Notes: generated from the sequence alone by a model not told the origin. A stretch of 64,000 nucleotides of DNA from Burkholderia sp. Bp8963 (GCF_003854275.1 NZ_QTQP01000037.1:1-64000); one strand, 5' to 3'. Positions 7,814 to 17,236 are shown, counted from the stretch's first letter. Translations and numbers: made by a program.

Positions 7814-8755
7814 TCATTCCACGTCTTCGTCGTCCTCCACGTAGCCGTCGTCGCGCGTCGGCGACGCGTACGCGCTCGCCTGCTCGAGCAGCCACGCGCG
7901 GAACAGTTCCAGCGGCTTGCTGTGGCTGAATTCCGTCGGATACACGAGGTAGTACGCGGAATCCTCCACCGTCGCCTCGTCGAACGGCACGACCAGGCCG
8001 AGCTGCTGCAGTTGTTCCTCGACGAAGAACTTCGGCACGAGCGCGACGCCGAGCCCGGCCGCGGCCGCGCTGATCAGCATCGTATGCAGTTCGTAGCGCA
8101 CGCCCTGCATCGTGCGGGTGTCCTCGACGCCGAGCGTCTCGAACCACTGCGACCACGCGCCGGGGCGTGTCGTCGAGTGCAGCAGCGGATACGCGAGCAG
8201 GTCGTGCGGCGTTTTCACCGGCCCGTCGAGCAGCGCCGGCGAGCAGATCGGCACGACTTCCTCGCCGAACAGGTAATCGGACGACGTGCCGGGCCAGGTC
8301 GGCTTGCCGTAGTGGATCGCCGCCTCGAAGTGGGTGTCCTCGAACGAGAACAGGTCGGTGCGGCTGCCCATGTTGACGCGCACGTCGGGCGTGCGGTCGT
8401 AGAACTGCTTGATGCGCGGGATCAGCCAGTGCGACGCGAAGGTCGGCAGCACCGCGAGCTCCAGATAGCCGCCGCCGCTGCCGTGCGCGATGATCGACAG
8501 CGTGTCGCGGTCGAGCGACTCGAGCGCGCGCCGCACCTGCGTGCCATACAGCTTGCCGGCGCGCGTCAGCACCACGCGCTGCTTCACGCGCGCGAACAGC
8601 CGCACGCCGAGGCTTGCTTCGAGCGTCGCGATCTGCCGCGACACCGCGCTTTCGGTCAGGAACAGCTCCTTGGCCGCGTGCGTGAAGCTTTCGTGACGCG
8701 CGGCAGCCTCGAAGGCCACGAGCGCGCCCATGTTCGGGATCTTGAATTTACGCAT
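7814..8755 (-). CDS. LysR-type regulator (GcvA-like)
   Basis: The 313-residue protein has the usual LysR layout: an N-terminal winged helix-turn-helix (residues about 8-67, with SFTHAAKELFLTESAVSRQIATLE split around the recognition helix) and a two-lobed effector domain. The wording LFARVKQRVVLTRAG and the conserved LAVLPTFASHWLIPRI place it in the GcvA/AmpR-like branch. The C-terminus ends in an acidic tail. It is divergent from the hglS-like gene with a 223-bp shared control region, the classical position for the regulator of its neighbour. In Pseudomonas a LysR gene also sits next to hglS, so control by a lysine-derived keto acid is a reasonable inference. Confidence 0.88.
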   Translation of the reverse strand: MRKFKIPNMGALVAFEAAARHESFTHAAKELFLTESAVSRQIATLEASLGVRLFARVKQRVVLTRAGKLYGTQVRRALESLDRDTLSIIAHGSGGGYLELAVLPTFASHWLIPRIKQFYDRTPDVRVNMGSRTDLFSFEDTHFEAAIHYGKPTWPGTSSDYLFGEEVVPICSPALLDGPVKTPHDLLAYPLLHSTTRPGAWSQWFETLGVEDTRTMQGVRYELHTMLISAAAAGLGVALVPKFFVEEQLQQLGLVVPFDEATVEDSAYYLVYPTEFSHSKPLELFRAWLLEQASAYASPTRDDGYVEDDEDVE

Positions 8756-8978
8756 GAGGGTCGATTCGTCTGACGATCAGTGCCGCGCCCCGCACGGCGG
8801 CGGGGCGGGCAACCTACCGTCAATAGTTCCAAAAACTCATTACGTGTCAATTTAATCTCGCTTTACGCCCGCCTGCAACCATTTGAATAATGCAATCCAC
8901 GCAAGGCTGGGCGTCCATCGGGCGGCTGGCCGACGAGTTGCCGGCACCGTTGCCGGCCGGTCCCCCCGACGAGAATCC

Positions 8979-10010
8979 ATGATGCGCAATCCGAATATCG
9001 AGAGCTTGCTGACGAAGCTGCTGGGACAGGCAAAGACCGACGCCCTGTTCGCCACCCTGAACATGCCGGCCATCCTCGACGAGTGGGAAGACGGCGTCGT
9101 GACGCGCGCGGAAATCGCGCAGGCGATGAACATGGCGCTGTTCGAAGGGCTGCTCGAACGCTCGGCGAACGGCCGCGCGTACACGGCCGACGCGATCGGC
9201 GACGGCGGCTCGGTGTATTTCGATCACGGCGCGCTGCGCACGGTGCGCTGGCCGCACACCGGCGCGCTGCCGCCGGGCGAGGCCGCGTTCACGCGCATCC
9301 TGCGTCCGCTCGGCTTCCGCCTGAACGGCCGCTATCCGCTCGACAAGCTCGGCATGACGGGCCGCGCGTATGCGCACGAGGACGCGCCGGACGAGATCGC
9401 GCAGTTCTTCGTCAGCGAACTGCATCCGGAGCGCTTCTCGAAGGAATTCCAGCAGGCGGTGACGAACGTCGTGAGCTCGTCGCGCGATCCGCTGACGCCG
9501 GCCGCCGTTGCGCTGCTGTGGGAGATCGAGCGCGAAGGCTGGCTGCCGCTCGACGCCGCGCACGCGCTGCTGCCGGAGATCGTCGGCGCGTTCGCGCGCC
9601 AGCACGACGTGCCGGGCGAACTCGACTACGAGACGCTGCTGCTCGAATCCGCGGAAATGGCGTGGATCGCGACCGAAGGCAACGCGTTCAACCACGCGAC
9701 CGACCGTGTCGCCGACGTGTTCAAGCTGTCCGACGACGAGAAGGCGAAGGGCCGGCCGATGAAGCCGGACGTCGAGCGCTCGCGCTCGGGCCGCGTGTTC
9801 CAGACCGCGTATCGCGCGGACGTCGTCGAGCGCGAGTTCAGGACGCGCGACGGCGCGCTCGTGAAGCGCAACGTGCCCGGTTCGTTCTATGAGTTCATCA
9901 CGCGCAAGCGCACGTTCGACCAGGCGCAGCGCCGTTGGGTGACCGACCTGCGCTTCGATGCCGGCAACGCGCAGGGCATCTTCAAGATGACCGCGAACGC
10001 TGCGAAGTAA
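8979..10010 (+). CDS. hglS: 2-oxoadipate dioxygenase/decarboxylase-like protein (DUF1338, HglS family)
   Basis: HglS-type enzymes are Fe(II)-dependent and convert 2-oxoadipate to D-2-hydroxyglutarate and CO2 in bacterial lysine breakdown. This 343-residue protein belongs to the DUF1338 family. The metal/substrate motif H-x-x-x-R is at His83 and Arg87 (DHGALR), with the same spacing as His70/Arg74 of the Pseudomonas enzyme. A second conserved histidine lies in GNAFNHATDRV. It is shorter than the characterised enzyme (about 460), so activity on exactly 2-oxoadipate is inferred, not certain. The strongest support is the next gene, whose product oxidises D-2-hydroxyglutarate. ATG 8979 is chosen; a second ATG follows at once. 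Confidence 0.82.
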   Translation: MMRNPNIESLLTKLLGQAKTDALFATLNMPAILDEWEDGVVTRAEIAQAMNMALFEGLLERSANGRAYTADAIGDGGSVYFDHGALRTVRWPHTGALPPGEAAFTRILRPLGFRLNGRYPLDKLGMTGRAYAHEDAPDEIAQFFVSELHPERFSKEFQQAVTNVVSSSRDPLTPAAVALLWEIEREGWLPLDAAHALLPEIVGAFARQHDVPGELDYETLLLESAEMAWIATEGNAFNHATDRVADVFKLSDDEKAKGRPMKPDVERSRSGRVFQTAYRADVVEREFRTRDGALVKRNVPGSFYEFITRKRTFDQAQRRWVTDLRFDAGNAQGIFKMTANAAK

Positions 10011-10012
10011 TC

Positions 10013-12931
10013 GTGAAGCGCGCGACCCCGATTGAAGTCGGGCAGGAACTGCTCGACACGCTCGCCGCCGACCTGCGCACCGCGGTGCGTGGCGAGGTGC
10101 GTTTCGATGCCGGCTCGAAGGCGCTCTATGCGTCCGACGCGTCGAACTACCGGCAGGTGCCGCTCGGCGTCGTCGTGCCGGCCGGCGCGGACGATCTTGC
10201 GGCGGCGCTCGGCGTCTGCCGGCGCTACGACGTGCCGTTCCTCACGCGCGGCGGCGGCACGTCGCAGAACGGGCAGTGCGTGAACGTCGCGGTCGTCGCC
10301 GATACGAGCAAGTATTTCAACCGCGTCGTGTCGATCGATCCGCACGCGAAGAGCGCGATCGTCGAACCGGGCGTCGTCTGCGACACGCTGCGCGACGCGG
10401 CCGAAGCGCACGGCCTGACGTTCGCGCCAGACCCGGCGACGCACAGCCGCTGCACGCTCGGCGGGATGATCGCGAACAACTCGTGCGGTGCGCATTCGGT
10501 GATGGCCGGCAAGACGGTCGAGAACGTCGACGCGCTCGAGATCCTCACGTATGACGGCGCGCGCTTCTGGGTCGGCCCGACGCCCGAGCACGAACTCGAC
10601 GCGATCATCGCGGAAGGCGGCCGGCGTGGCGAGATCTACCGCCAGCTGCGCGACCTGCGCGACCGCTACGCGGATCGCATCCGCAACGAGTTTCCGCAGA
10701 TCAAGCGGCGCGTGTCGGGCTTCAACCTCGATCAGTTGCTGCCGGAGAACGGCTTCAACGTCGCGCGCGCGCTGGTCGGCACCGAAGGCACGTGCGCGGT
10801 CACGCTGCAGGCGAAAGTGCGGCTCGTGCACAGCCCGTCGTGCCGCGTGCTGCTCGTGCTCGGTTTCACCGACATCTTCACCGCGGCGGACGCGGTGCCG
10901 CATTTCAACCGCTTTTCACCGATCGCGATCGAGGGCCTCGACCGCGCGATCATTCGCGGGCTGCAGGCGCGCGGGCTGAAGGCCGACGAGATCGCGCTGC
11001 TGCCGCCCGGCGATGCATGGGTCGTGCTGGAGTTCGGCGCAGACACCGTCGATGCGGCGCTTGCACAGGCGCGCGCAGCGGAAGCGCATTTCAACGGCGG
11101 TGGCGCGGGCCCGGACGTGAGCGGCTTCGTCGTCGAGGAGAAGGCGAAGCAGCAGCGGATCTGGTCGATCCGCGAGACGGGTGCGTCGGCAATCGCGCTG
11201 TCGGTCGATCCGTCGAAGCCTGATCCGGTTGCCGGCTGGGAAGACGCGGCCGTCGATCCGCTGCGGCTCGGCGATTACTTGCGCGCGTTCCAGGCGCTCG
11301 TCGACCGCTACGGTTACGAGACTTGCCTGTACGGCCATTTCGGCGACGGCTGCGTGCATGCGCGGATCACGTTCGACCTGCGCAGCGCGACCGGCGTGCA
11401 GGTATGGCGCGGCTTCCTGCGCGAGGCGGCGCAGCTCGTCGTCGACTTCGGCGGCTCGCTGTCCGGCGAGCACGGCGACGGGCAGGCGAAGGCCGAGTTC
11501 CTGCCGATCATGTACGGCCCGGAACTGATGCAGGCGATGGCCGAGTTCAAGGCGATCTGGGATCCGGCGAACCGGCTGAACCCCGGCAAGGTGATCAACG
11601 CGTACCGCGCCGACGAGAACCTGCGGCTCGGCCCCGCGTACAAGCCCGTGACGCTGCAGACGAAGCTGACCTTCACGAGCCCCGAGGGCGACGGGATGCA
11701 GCGCGCGATCGAGCGCTGCATCGGCATGGGCAAGTGCCGTTCGCTCGACGGCGGCACGATGTGCCCGAGCTACCGCGCGACGCGCGAGGAGAAGTTCTCG
11801 ACGCGCGGCCGTGCGCACCTGTTCTGGGAGATGCTGCAGGGCGACGTGATCAAGGACGGCTGGAACAGCGCCGAGGTCAAGGAAGCGCTCGACGCGTGCC
11901 TCGGCTGCAAGGGCTGCAAGTCGGATTGCCCGACGCATACCGACATGGCGTCGTACAAGTCGGAATTCCTGTCGCACTACTACGAAACGCATCGCCGGCC
12001 GCGGCAGGCGATGTTCATGGGGAGGATCGGACAATGGGCGCCGCTGGCGAGCCGTTTTCCTCGGCTTACGAATTTTATGACCTCGACCCCGCCCTTGGCG
12101 CGTATCGGCAAGTGGATCGCGGGCATCGCGCCGCAGCGGGCGCTGCCGGCGTTCGCGCCGCAGCCGTTCCGCGCGATCGCGAAGCGGCGCGGGATCGGGC
12201 AGCGCACGGGGGCGGCGCCGGTCCGCGGCAAGGTGATTCTGTGGGTTGATACGTTCAACGAGCATTTCTCGCCGGACATCGCAGCGGCCGCGGTCGACGT
12301 GCTGAGCGCGCTCGGCTACGACGTCACGTTGCCGCAGAAGCGCCTGTGCTGCGGCCGGCCGCTGTACGACTATGGGCTGCTCGACGAAGCGCGCGCGCTG
12401 CTGCGCACGGCGGTCGACGAACTCGCCGACGAGATCGGCGCGGGCGTGCCGGTCGTCGGGCTCGAACCCGGCTGCCTGTCGGTGTTCAAGGACGAGCTGC
12501 TGAAGCAGTTGCCGGACGAACCGCTCGCGAAGCGCCTCGCCGCACAGACGTTCCTGTTCTCCGATTTCGTCGCGCAGGCGGATTTCGCGTGGCCGCAGCT
12601 CGACGCGGACGTGATCGTCCACGGGCACTGCCATCAGAAATCGCTGTTCGGGATGAAGGGCGAAACCGCGCTGCTCGACAAGCTCGGCGTGCGCTGGACG
12701 CTGCTCGACACGGGCTGCTGCGGGATGTCGGGGTCGTTCGGCTTCAACGAGGCCCATTACGACCTGTCGATGAAGATCGGCGAAGGCAAGCTGCTGCCGC
12801 TCGTGCGGCAGGCGAGTGCGGACGCGATCGTCGTCACCAACGGCTTCAGCTGCCGCGAGCAGATCGAGCAGGGCGCGGGCCGCACGCCGCTGCATATCGC
12901 GCAGCTCGCGAAGCGGGCGCTCGGGGTGTAA
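10013..12931 (+). CDS. D-2-hydroxyglutarate dehydrogenase, FAD/iron-sulfur (YdiJ-like)
   Basis: This large flavoprotein oxidises a D-2-hydroxyacid, probably D-2-hydroxyglutarate, to 2-oxoglutarate and passes electrons toward the respiratory chain. At 972 residues it matches E. coli YdiJ (about 1018). An FAD-binding type 4 domain comes first (GGGTSQNGQ, then NNSCGAHSVMAGKTVENV), then the FAD-oxidase C-terminal domain. Two ferredoxin-like cysteine clusters follow near residues 570-585 (C-x5-C-x8-C) and 629-640 (CLGCKGCKSDCP), and two CCG domains near 780 and 902. GTG 10013 starts two bases after the hglS stop, so translation is likely coupled and the two enzymes act in sequence. Confidence 0.88.
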   Translation: MKRATPIEVGQELLDTLAADLRTAVRGEVRFDAGSKALYASDASNYRQVPLGVVVPAGADDLAAALGVCRRYDVPFLTRGGGTSQNGQCVNVAVVADTSKYFNRVVSIDPHAKSAIVEPGVVCDTLRDAAEAHGLTFAPDPATHSRCTLGGMIANNSCGAHSVMAGKTVENVDALEILTYDGARFWVGPTPEHELDAIIAEGGRRGEIYRQLRDLRDRYADRIRNEFPQIKRRVSGFNLDQLLPENGFNVARALVGTEGTCAVTLQAKVRLVHSPSCRVLLVLGFTDIFTAADAVPHFNRFSPIAIEGLDRAIIRGLQARGLKADEIALLPPGDAWVVLEFGADTVDAALAQARAAEAHFNGGGAGPDVSGFVVEEKAKQQRIWSIRETGASAIALSVDPSKPDPVAGWEDAAVDPLRLGDYLRAFQALVDRYGYETCLYGHFGDGCVHARITFDLRSATGVQVWRGFLREAAQLVVDFGGSLSGEHGDGQAKAEFLPIMYGPELMQAMAEFKAIWDPANRLNPGKVINAYRADENLRLGPAYKPVTLQTKLTFTSPEGDGMQRAIERCIGMGKCRSLDGGTMCPSYRATREEKFSTRGRAHLFWEMLQGDVIKDGWNSAEVKEALDACLGCKGCKSDCPTHTDMASYKSEFLSHYYETHRRPRQAMFMGRIGQWAPLASRFPRLTNFMTSTPPLARIGKWIAGIAPQRALPAFAPQPFRAIAKRRGIGQRTGAAPVRGKVILWVDTFNEHFSPDIAAAAVDVLSALGYDVTLPQKRLCCGRPLYDYGLLDEARALLRTAVDELADEIGAGVPVVGLEPGCLSVFKDELLKQLPDEPLAKRLAAQTFLFSDFVAQADFAWPQLDADVIVHGHCHQKSLFGMKGETALLDKLGVRWTLLDTGCCGMSGSFGFNEAHYDLSMKIGEGKLLPLVRQASADAIVVTNGFSCREQIEQGAGRTPLHIAQLAKRALGV

Positions 12932-12948
12932 CGGCAGCGGCGGCGGGT

Positions 12949-12972
12949 GTCGACGCCGGGCTGGGCGTCGAC
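12949..12972. terminator. Hairpin between convergent genes
   Basis: GTCGACGCC (12949-12957) pairs perfectly with GGCGTCGAC (12964-12972) around a six-base loop. It occupies the short gap between the dehydrogenase stop and the stop of the converging J-domain-like gene. No T-run follows. Confidence 0.45.
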
Positions 12973-12981
12973 GCTCGCGCG

Positions 12982-14109
12982 TCAGAATGAAACGTCGTCG
13001 ATAGCGAAGGCCGACTGCTGACGTTTCAGCTCCTTCAGCCAGCGCTTCAGGCTCCCGACGTCGTTGAACAGCGGCATCTCTTCCTTCAGATTGAGAATGT
13101 CCTGCTCGAGCCCGACGATTTCACGCGCGAGATTGAGCAGCACCGTGTCGGGAGAGAGGCCGGCGCGCGGAGAAAATCCGTACGCGTGCCGGAAGTTGGA
13201 TTCCACATACAGGATTTCCTGGTCGAGTTCGGCGACTTGCTCCTTGAGTATCTTGTTGTAGTGCTTCAGGCGATCTTCGCTGATCTGGTTGATCATATGC
13301 TGGTCGATGTGTTCGAGTTCGAGCTGCAGTTCCAGCAGCTTCAGCAGATCGTTCTTGTCGTAAGCCTGGTTGACCCGCTGCATCAGCGACGTCTTGCGCT
13401 CGCGCTCCAGCGGATCGGGCTCCCGATCGGGATGCAGCGCGCTGGCGAGCTTGCGATAGACGTCGCGGATCGACTGGCTCAACTCGACCTGTTCCGCTTG
13501 CTGCTGCGACTCCTTCGCAAGCTGCTTCGCCGATTTTTGCCGTTTGGCCCGCCGCGCTTCCCGCGCCCGCTGGTTGGCCTCCTCCCGAGCCCGCTGTTGT
13601 TCCAGCTTCGCCTGAACGTGTTGCAGGACTTCGTCATGCGCGCTCATGTCGAGGTCGTCGTCGAGCTCGACGCCGAGCATCGCTTCCAGCTCGGCCTTCA
13701 TCGTCGCGTACTCGGCGGCGACTTCGGCGTCGTAGTCGGTTCCGCCATGCCGGTTGTAGACGGCCTTCAACTGCGCGTCGGCGTTTGAGTCGATCAGGTC
13801 GGCGGCGATGCTGGCGATCAGCGTCGAGATCATGCGTTGCTCGGCCTTGGTCAATCCTTTCCGGCCGCTTGCCTCGTCGAGCCCGAAAACCATCGTGGTG
13901 CGCAGATCCGTCCACGCGCGTTCGAGCGGCAACAGCTCGTCGACATATCGCTTCTGGAACGCGGGCATGACCTGCTCCCATGCCGACAGATACTTGCGGC
14001 GCTTTTCGATCTGCTTGATCAGCGCATTGAATGCCTTCTGCCCCTTGGACAGGACGGTCTTGCCGGCATTCGGCGCAATGCTGACGGACCGGTTGTTTGC
14101 GCGGGGCAT
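12982..14109 (-). CDS. J-domain-like coiled-coil protein of unknown function
   Basis: I do not recognise a named family. The 375-residue protein is charged and mostly helical. Near its middle is a J-domain-like stretch, SIRDVYRKLASALHPDRE, containing the HPD tripeptide that DnaJ proteins use to stimulate DnaK. It is preceded by a long basic/glutamine-rich segment (QRAREARRAKRQKSAKQLAKE, split) likely to be a coiled coil, and followed by further heptad-like helices. No signal peptide or membrane span is seen. ATG 14109 follows GAGGAAC; a longer version from upstream adds a short unconserved leader. Neighbours give no functional hint. A specialised DnaK co-chaperone is a guess. Confidence 0.75.
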   Translation of the reverse strand: MPRANNRSVSIAPNAGKTVLSKGQKAFNALIKQIEKRRKYLSAWEQVMPAFQKRYVDELLPLERAWTDLRTTMVFGLDEASGRKGLTKAEQRMISTLIASIAADLIDSNADAQLKAVYNRHGGTDYDAEVAAEYATMKAELEAMLGVELDDDLDMSAHDEVLQHVQAKLEQQRAREEANQRAREARRAKRQKSAKQLAKESQQQAEQVELSQSIRDVYRKLASALHPDREPDPLERERKTSLMQRVNQAYDKNDLLKLLELQLELEHIDQHMINQISEDRLKHYNKILKEQVAELDQEILYVESNFRHAYGFSPRAGLSPDTVLLNLAREIVGLEQDILNLKEEMPLFNDVGSLKRWLKELKRQQSAFAIDDVSF

Positions 14110-14455
14110 GGCTGTTCCTCTCGGTGGCTGCTGTGTGTGAAACAAACGGCTATTCTAGCGCCGCCTGCGACAGGCCCACGTCGAGCGGATGACGGTTTCC
14201 GTCAGCCGGGTCGCGCATTCGCCGCGACTTGATGACTATTGCTCACAACATAGTTCCGATATTTCGTTTGCTGCGCGGGTATTGGCTACCCACAATCCTT
14301 TCACCTCTTTCGCGGTGCAAGGTTCTACGGAGACGGAACCACGGCCGCCGCGTGCTCCCGTGCAGCGGGCGGCGCGCGCATGCCGGCGCGACAGAGGTCG
14401 CCGGCGCGCGGTTCGCGCGTCGCATCCCGACTCAAAGCAGAAAGGAATGCCCCCG
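14110..14455. other. Gene-free stretch upstream of a binding-protein gene
   Basis: This is the divergent control region between the J-domain-like gene and the Liv-type binding-protein gene. It becomes more AT-rich around 14230-14310, where promoters could lie, and returns to GC-rich sequence. An AAAGGA ribosome site closes it at 14441-14446. No gene or clear operator was seen. Confidence 0.4.
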
Positions 14456-15607
14456 ATGAAGTTCCGAATTCGCTCCCTGTCCGGCGTGGCGCTTGCCACG
14501 GCGATCCTCGCGCTCCCGATGAGCGCGGCCCACGCGCAGGAGACGGTCGTCAAGGTCGGCGTCGCCGGCCCGCTGACAGGCGGCGGCGCCGCGTATGGCA
14601 AGGACATCGAGAACGGCGTGCGCATGGCCGTCGACGAAGCGAACGCGACGCATCCGACCGTCGGCGGCAAGCCGGTCAAGTTCGTCGTCGCGTCGCAGGA
14701 CGATCAGAGCGATCCGCGCGCAGGCGTGCAGGCCGCGCAGCAGCTGACGGACGCGCAGGTCGCGGTCGTGATCGGCCATTTCAATTCGGGCACGACGCTG
14801 CCCGCATCGAAAATCTACGCGAAGGCCGGCATTCCGATGATCACGCCGTCCGCGACCAATCCGGAAATCACGCGCGCGGGGCTCGGCACCGTGTATCGCG
14901 TGATCGCGACCGATACGCAGAACGCCGGCAACGCGGGCACGTATGCGGCAACGGTCACGAAGGCGAAGCGGATTGCGATCATCGACGACCGCACCGCGTT
15001 CGGCCAGGGCGAGGCCGACGAGTTCGAGAAAGCCGTGAAGGCGAACGGCGGAACGATCGTCACGCGCGAATTCACGAACGACAAGGCAGTCGACTTCAGC
15101 GCGCAGCTCACGAAGATCAAGAGCGTGAACGCCGATCTCGTATTCTTCGGCGGCCTCGATGCGCAGGCCGCGATGCTCGTCAAGCGGATGCGTCAACTCG
15201 GCATCCGCGCGCAGTTCCTGGCCGGCGGCGGCGTGATGAACGCGAACTTCATCAAGCTCGCCGGCAACGCGGCCGAAGGCGCGTCCGTGTGGGAATACGG
15301 CCAGCCGTTGTCGCGCCTCGAGAAGGGCAAGACGTTCGAGACGAAGTTCAAGCAGAAGTACGGCGTCGACATGCTCGCGTATGCGCCGTTCGCGTATGAC
15401 GCGACGTGGATCGCGATCAACGCGATGCAGAAGGCAAATTCGACGAAGCCCGCGGATTTCAACGGCGCGCTGAAGAGCACGAGCTATGACGGCATCACGG
15501 GCACGATCGCGTTCACGGGCACCGGCGACCTGAAGAACCCGAGTTCGACGCTGTACGAAGTGAAGAATGCCGCATGGCAGCCGGTGACGACGAAGTCGGC
15601 GAATTGA
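14456..15607 (+). CDS. Branched-chain amino acid-type ABC substrate-binding protein (LivK-like)
   Basis: This is a periplasmic ligand-binding protein of the Leu/Ile/Val family (Peripla_BP_6). The 383-residue product has a clear signal peptide ending AAHA-QE, then KVGVAGPLTGGGAAYGKD, IGHFNSGTTLPAS and TPSATNPEIT, which are typical of LivK/LivJ. ATG 14456 is placed nine bases after AAAGGA. No permease or ATPase gene follows, so it must work with a transporter encoded elsewhere. The next gene is an amino-acid-oxidase-like flavoprotein, which hints at an amino acid or amine ligand. Confidence 0.9.
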   Translation: MKFRIRSLSGVALATAILALPMSAAHAQETVVKVGVAGPLTGGGAAYGKDIENGVRMAVDEANATHPTVGGKPVKFVVASQDDQSDPRAGVQAAQQLTDAQVAVVIGHFNSGTTLPASKIYAKAGIPMITPSATNPEITRAGLGTVYRVIATDTQNAGNAGTYAATVTKAKRIAIIDDRTAFGQGEADEFEKAVKANGGTIVTREFTNDKAVDFSAQLTKIKSVNADLVFFGGLDAQAAMLVKRMRQLGIRAQFLAGGGVMNANFIKLAGNAAEGASVWEYGQPLSRLEKGKTFETKFKQKYGVDMLAYAPFAYDATWIAINAMQKANSTKPADFNGALKSTSYDGITGTIAFTGTGDLKNPSSTLYEVKNAAWQPVTTKSAN

Positions 15608-15750
15608 GCGTGCGTGCCGGCCGGGCGTCGCGCGGTGCTTTGCCGCCGGCGCCGTCCGTGCTGAAATAGCGTCAGGAGTCCGGCGCACCAAGGGTTTTTC
15701 CCCGGCTGCGGCCCGTGCGCCGCGCCATTCATTGCAATCTGGAGTCAGTC

Positions 15751-16923
15751 GTGAGTTCTCAAGTCGTAATCGTCGGCGGCGGTGTGATCGGCAGCTCGAT
15801 CGCCTATTTCCTGCGCGCGTCCGATCCGACGGTCGCCGTGACCGTGATCGAACGCGATCCGACCTATGCGAAATCGTCGTCGGCGCTGTCGGCCGCGTCG
15901 ATCCGCCAGCAGTTCTCGACGCCGCTGTCGATCCAGATGTCGCTGTACGGGATCGAATTCCTGCGCACGCTCGGCGAGCGGCTCGAAGTGGACGGCACGC
16001 GTCCGTCGATCGATCTGCACGAAGGCGGTTATCTGTTTCTCGCGACACCGGCCGGTGAAGCGACGCTGCGCGAGAATCATGCGCTGCAGACGCAGCTCGG
16101 CGCGGATATCCGATTGATGGATTGCGATGCGCTGCGTGCGAAGTTTCCGTGGCTGAATGTCGACGATCTCGTGGCCGGCGCGTATGGCGTGAGCGGCGAA
16201 GGCTGGTTCGACGGCTACGGGCTCGTGCAGGCGCTGCGCAAGAAGGCGCAGGCGCTCGGCGCGCGTTATGTGGCTTCCGATGTGACGGGCGTCGTGCGCG
16301 ACGGTCGCAAGGTCACGCATGTGGTCACGAGCGACGGCGAGCGTCATGCGTGCGATACGGTTGTCAACGCGGCCGGTGCGTGGACGCGTACGTTGTCCGC
16401 GATGATGGGCATCGACATTCCCGTGTATGCGCGGCGTCGCAGCATCTTCAACGTGTCGTCGCCGGCGAAGCTCGCGGACTGCCCGCTGCTGATCGATCCG
16501 ACGGGCGTGTATTTCCGGCCGGAAGGGCGCACGTATATCTGTGGCACATCGCCGAGCCCGGACAAGGACCCCGACAACCTGCCGCTCGACGAAGTCGATC
16601 ACGATTTGTTCGACGAAGTGATCTGGCCGACGCTCGCGCATCGCGTGCCGGAATTCGAGGCGCTGCGCGTGGAGAACTGCTGGTCCGGGTACTACGAGTA
16701 CAACGTGTTCGACCACAACGCGATCATCGGGTATCACCCGGAGCTCGATAACGTCGTGTTCGCGAATGGGTATAGCGGGCATGGGTTGCAGCAGGGGCCG
16801 GCGACGGGGCGCGGTGTCAGTGAACTCATTCTGGGCGGGCGTTATGAAACGCTCGACCTGTCGTCGCTCGGCTGGGCGCGTGTGCTGGAGAACCGGCCGA
16901 TCGTCGAAAAGAACGTCGTGTAG
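15751..16923 (+). CDS. FAD-dependent oxidoreductase, D-amino-acid/sarcosine oxidase (DAO) family
   Basis: The 390-residue protein begins with a textbook dinucleotide-binding motif, VVIVGGGVIGSSIAYFL, followed by an acidic end of the second strand (VIERD). It has the DAO-family C-terminal segment ANGYSGHGLQQGPATG that closes around FAD and substrate. Substrate is unknown; family members oxidise D-amino acids, glycine derivatives or proline-like amines. The GTG at 15751 follows TCTGGAG and sits right before the beta strand. It lies 143 bases downstream of the binding-protein gene and is followed by a strong terminator, so the two may form one unit for uptake and oxidation of an amine. Confidence 0.85.
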   Translation: MSSQVVIVGGGVIGSSIAYFLRASDPTVAVTVIERDPTYAKSSSALSAASIRQQFSTPLSIQMSLYGIEFLRTLGERLEVDGTRPSIDLHEGGYLFLATPAGEATLRENHALQTQLGADIRLMDCDALRAKFPWLNVDDLVAGAYGVSGEGWFDGYGLVQALRKKAQALGARYVASDVTGVVRDGRKVTHVVTSDGERHACDTVVNAAGAWTRTLSAMMGIDIPVYARRRSIFNVSSPAKLADCPLLIDPTGVYFRPEGRTYICGTSPSPDKDPDNLPLDEVDHDLFDEVIWPTLAHRVPEFEALRVENCWSGYYEYNVFDHNAIIGYHPELDNVVFANGYSGHGLQQGPATGRGVSELILGGRYETLDLSSLGWARVLENRPIVEKNVV

Positions 16924-16990
16924 CGCGGTAGTGTGAGCGACGTGGCCGCCCGTCGCGAGCGGGCGGTATTCTCCTTGTGTCTCACCGATT

Positions 16991-17015
16991 GGCCCGACTT
17001 TGTCGGGCCTTTTTT
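16991..17015 (+). terminator. Intrinsic terminator after the FAD oxidoreductase
   Basis: GGCCCGAC and GTCGGGCC form a perfect 8-bp stem around TTT, followed directly by six T. It lies 67 bases after the oxidoreductase stop and is a textbook rho-independent terminator. Confidence 0.9.
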
Positions 17016-17101
17016 GCTTTGTGGGTGGGTGGTGGGGAGCGCTGTACGTGCTGTCGGGGTTCGGCCAGTCATCGGCGTTTATGCTCGCGTCAGCAGATGC
17101 G

Positions 17102-17194
17102 GTAGCCCAAGAGCTACATAACTTTCCATTTCATCTGCTTTTGTATCCCAAGAGCTACATATGCGGGATGTCAATTTGTAGCACCTGGGCTACA
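17102..17194. promoter_or_regulatory. Three operator-like repeats, GTAGC-N6-GCTAC
   Basis: Three inverted repeats share one design. GTAGC-CCAAGA-GCTAC is at 17102-17117, TGTATC-CCAAGA-GCTACA at 17142-17159, and the perfect TGTAGC-ACCTGG-GCTACA at 17177-17194. A fourth half-site GCTACA (17230-17235) touches the start codon of the XRE gene. The set looks like an autoregulatory operator array for that small DNA-binding protein. Seen: the repeats. Inferred: who binds them. Confidence 0.7.
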
Positions 17195-17236
17195 ATTGAA
17201 ACCGATTTGTTCATTTATGATGCCTTGGGGCTACAA

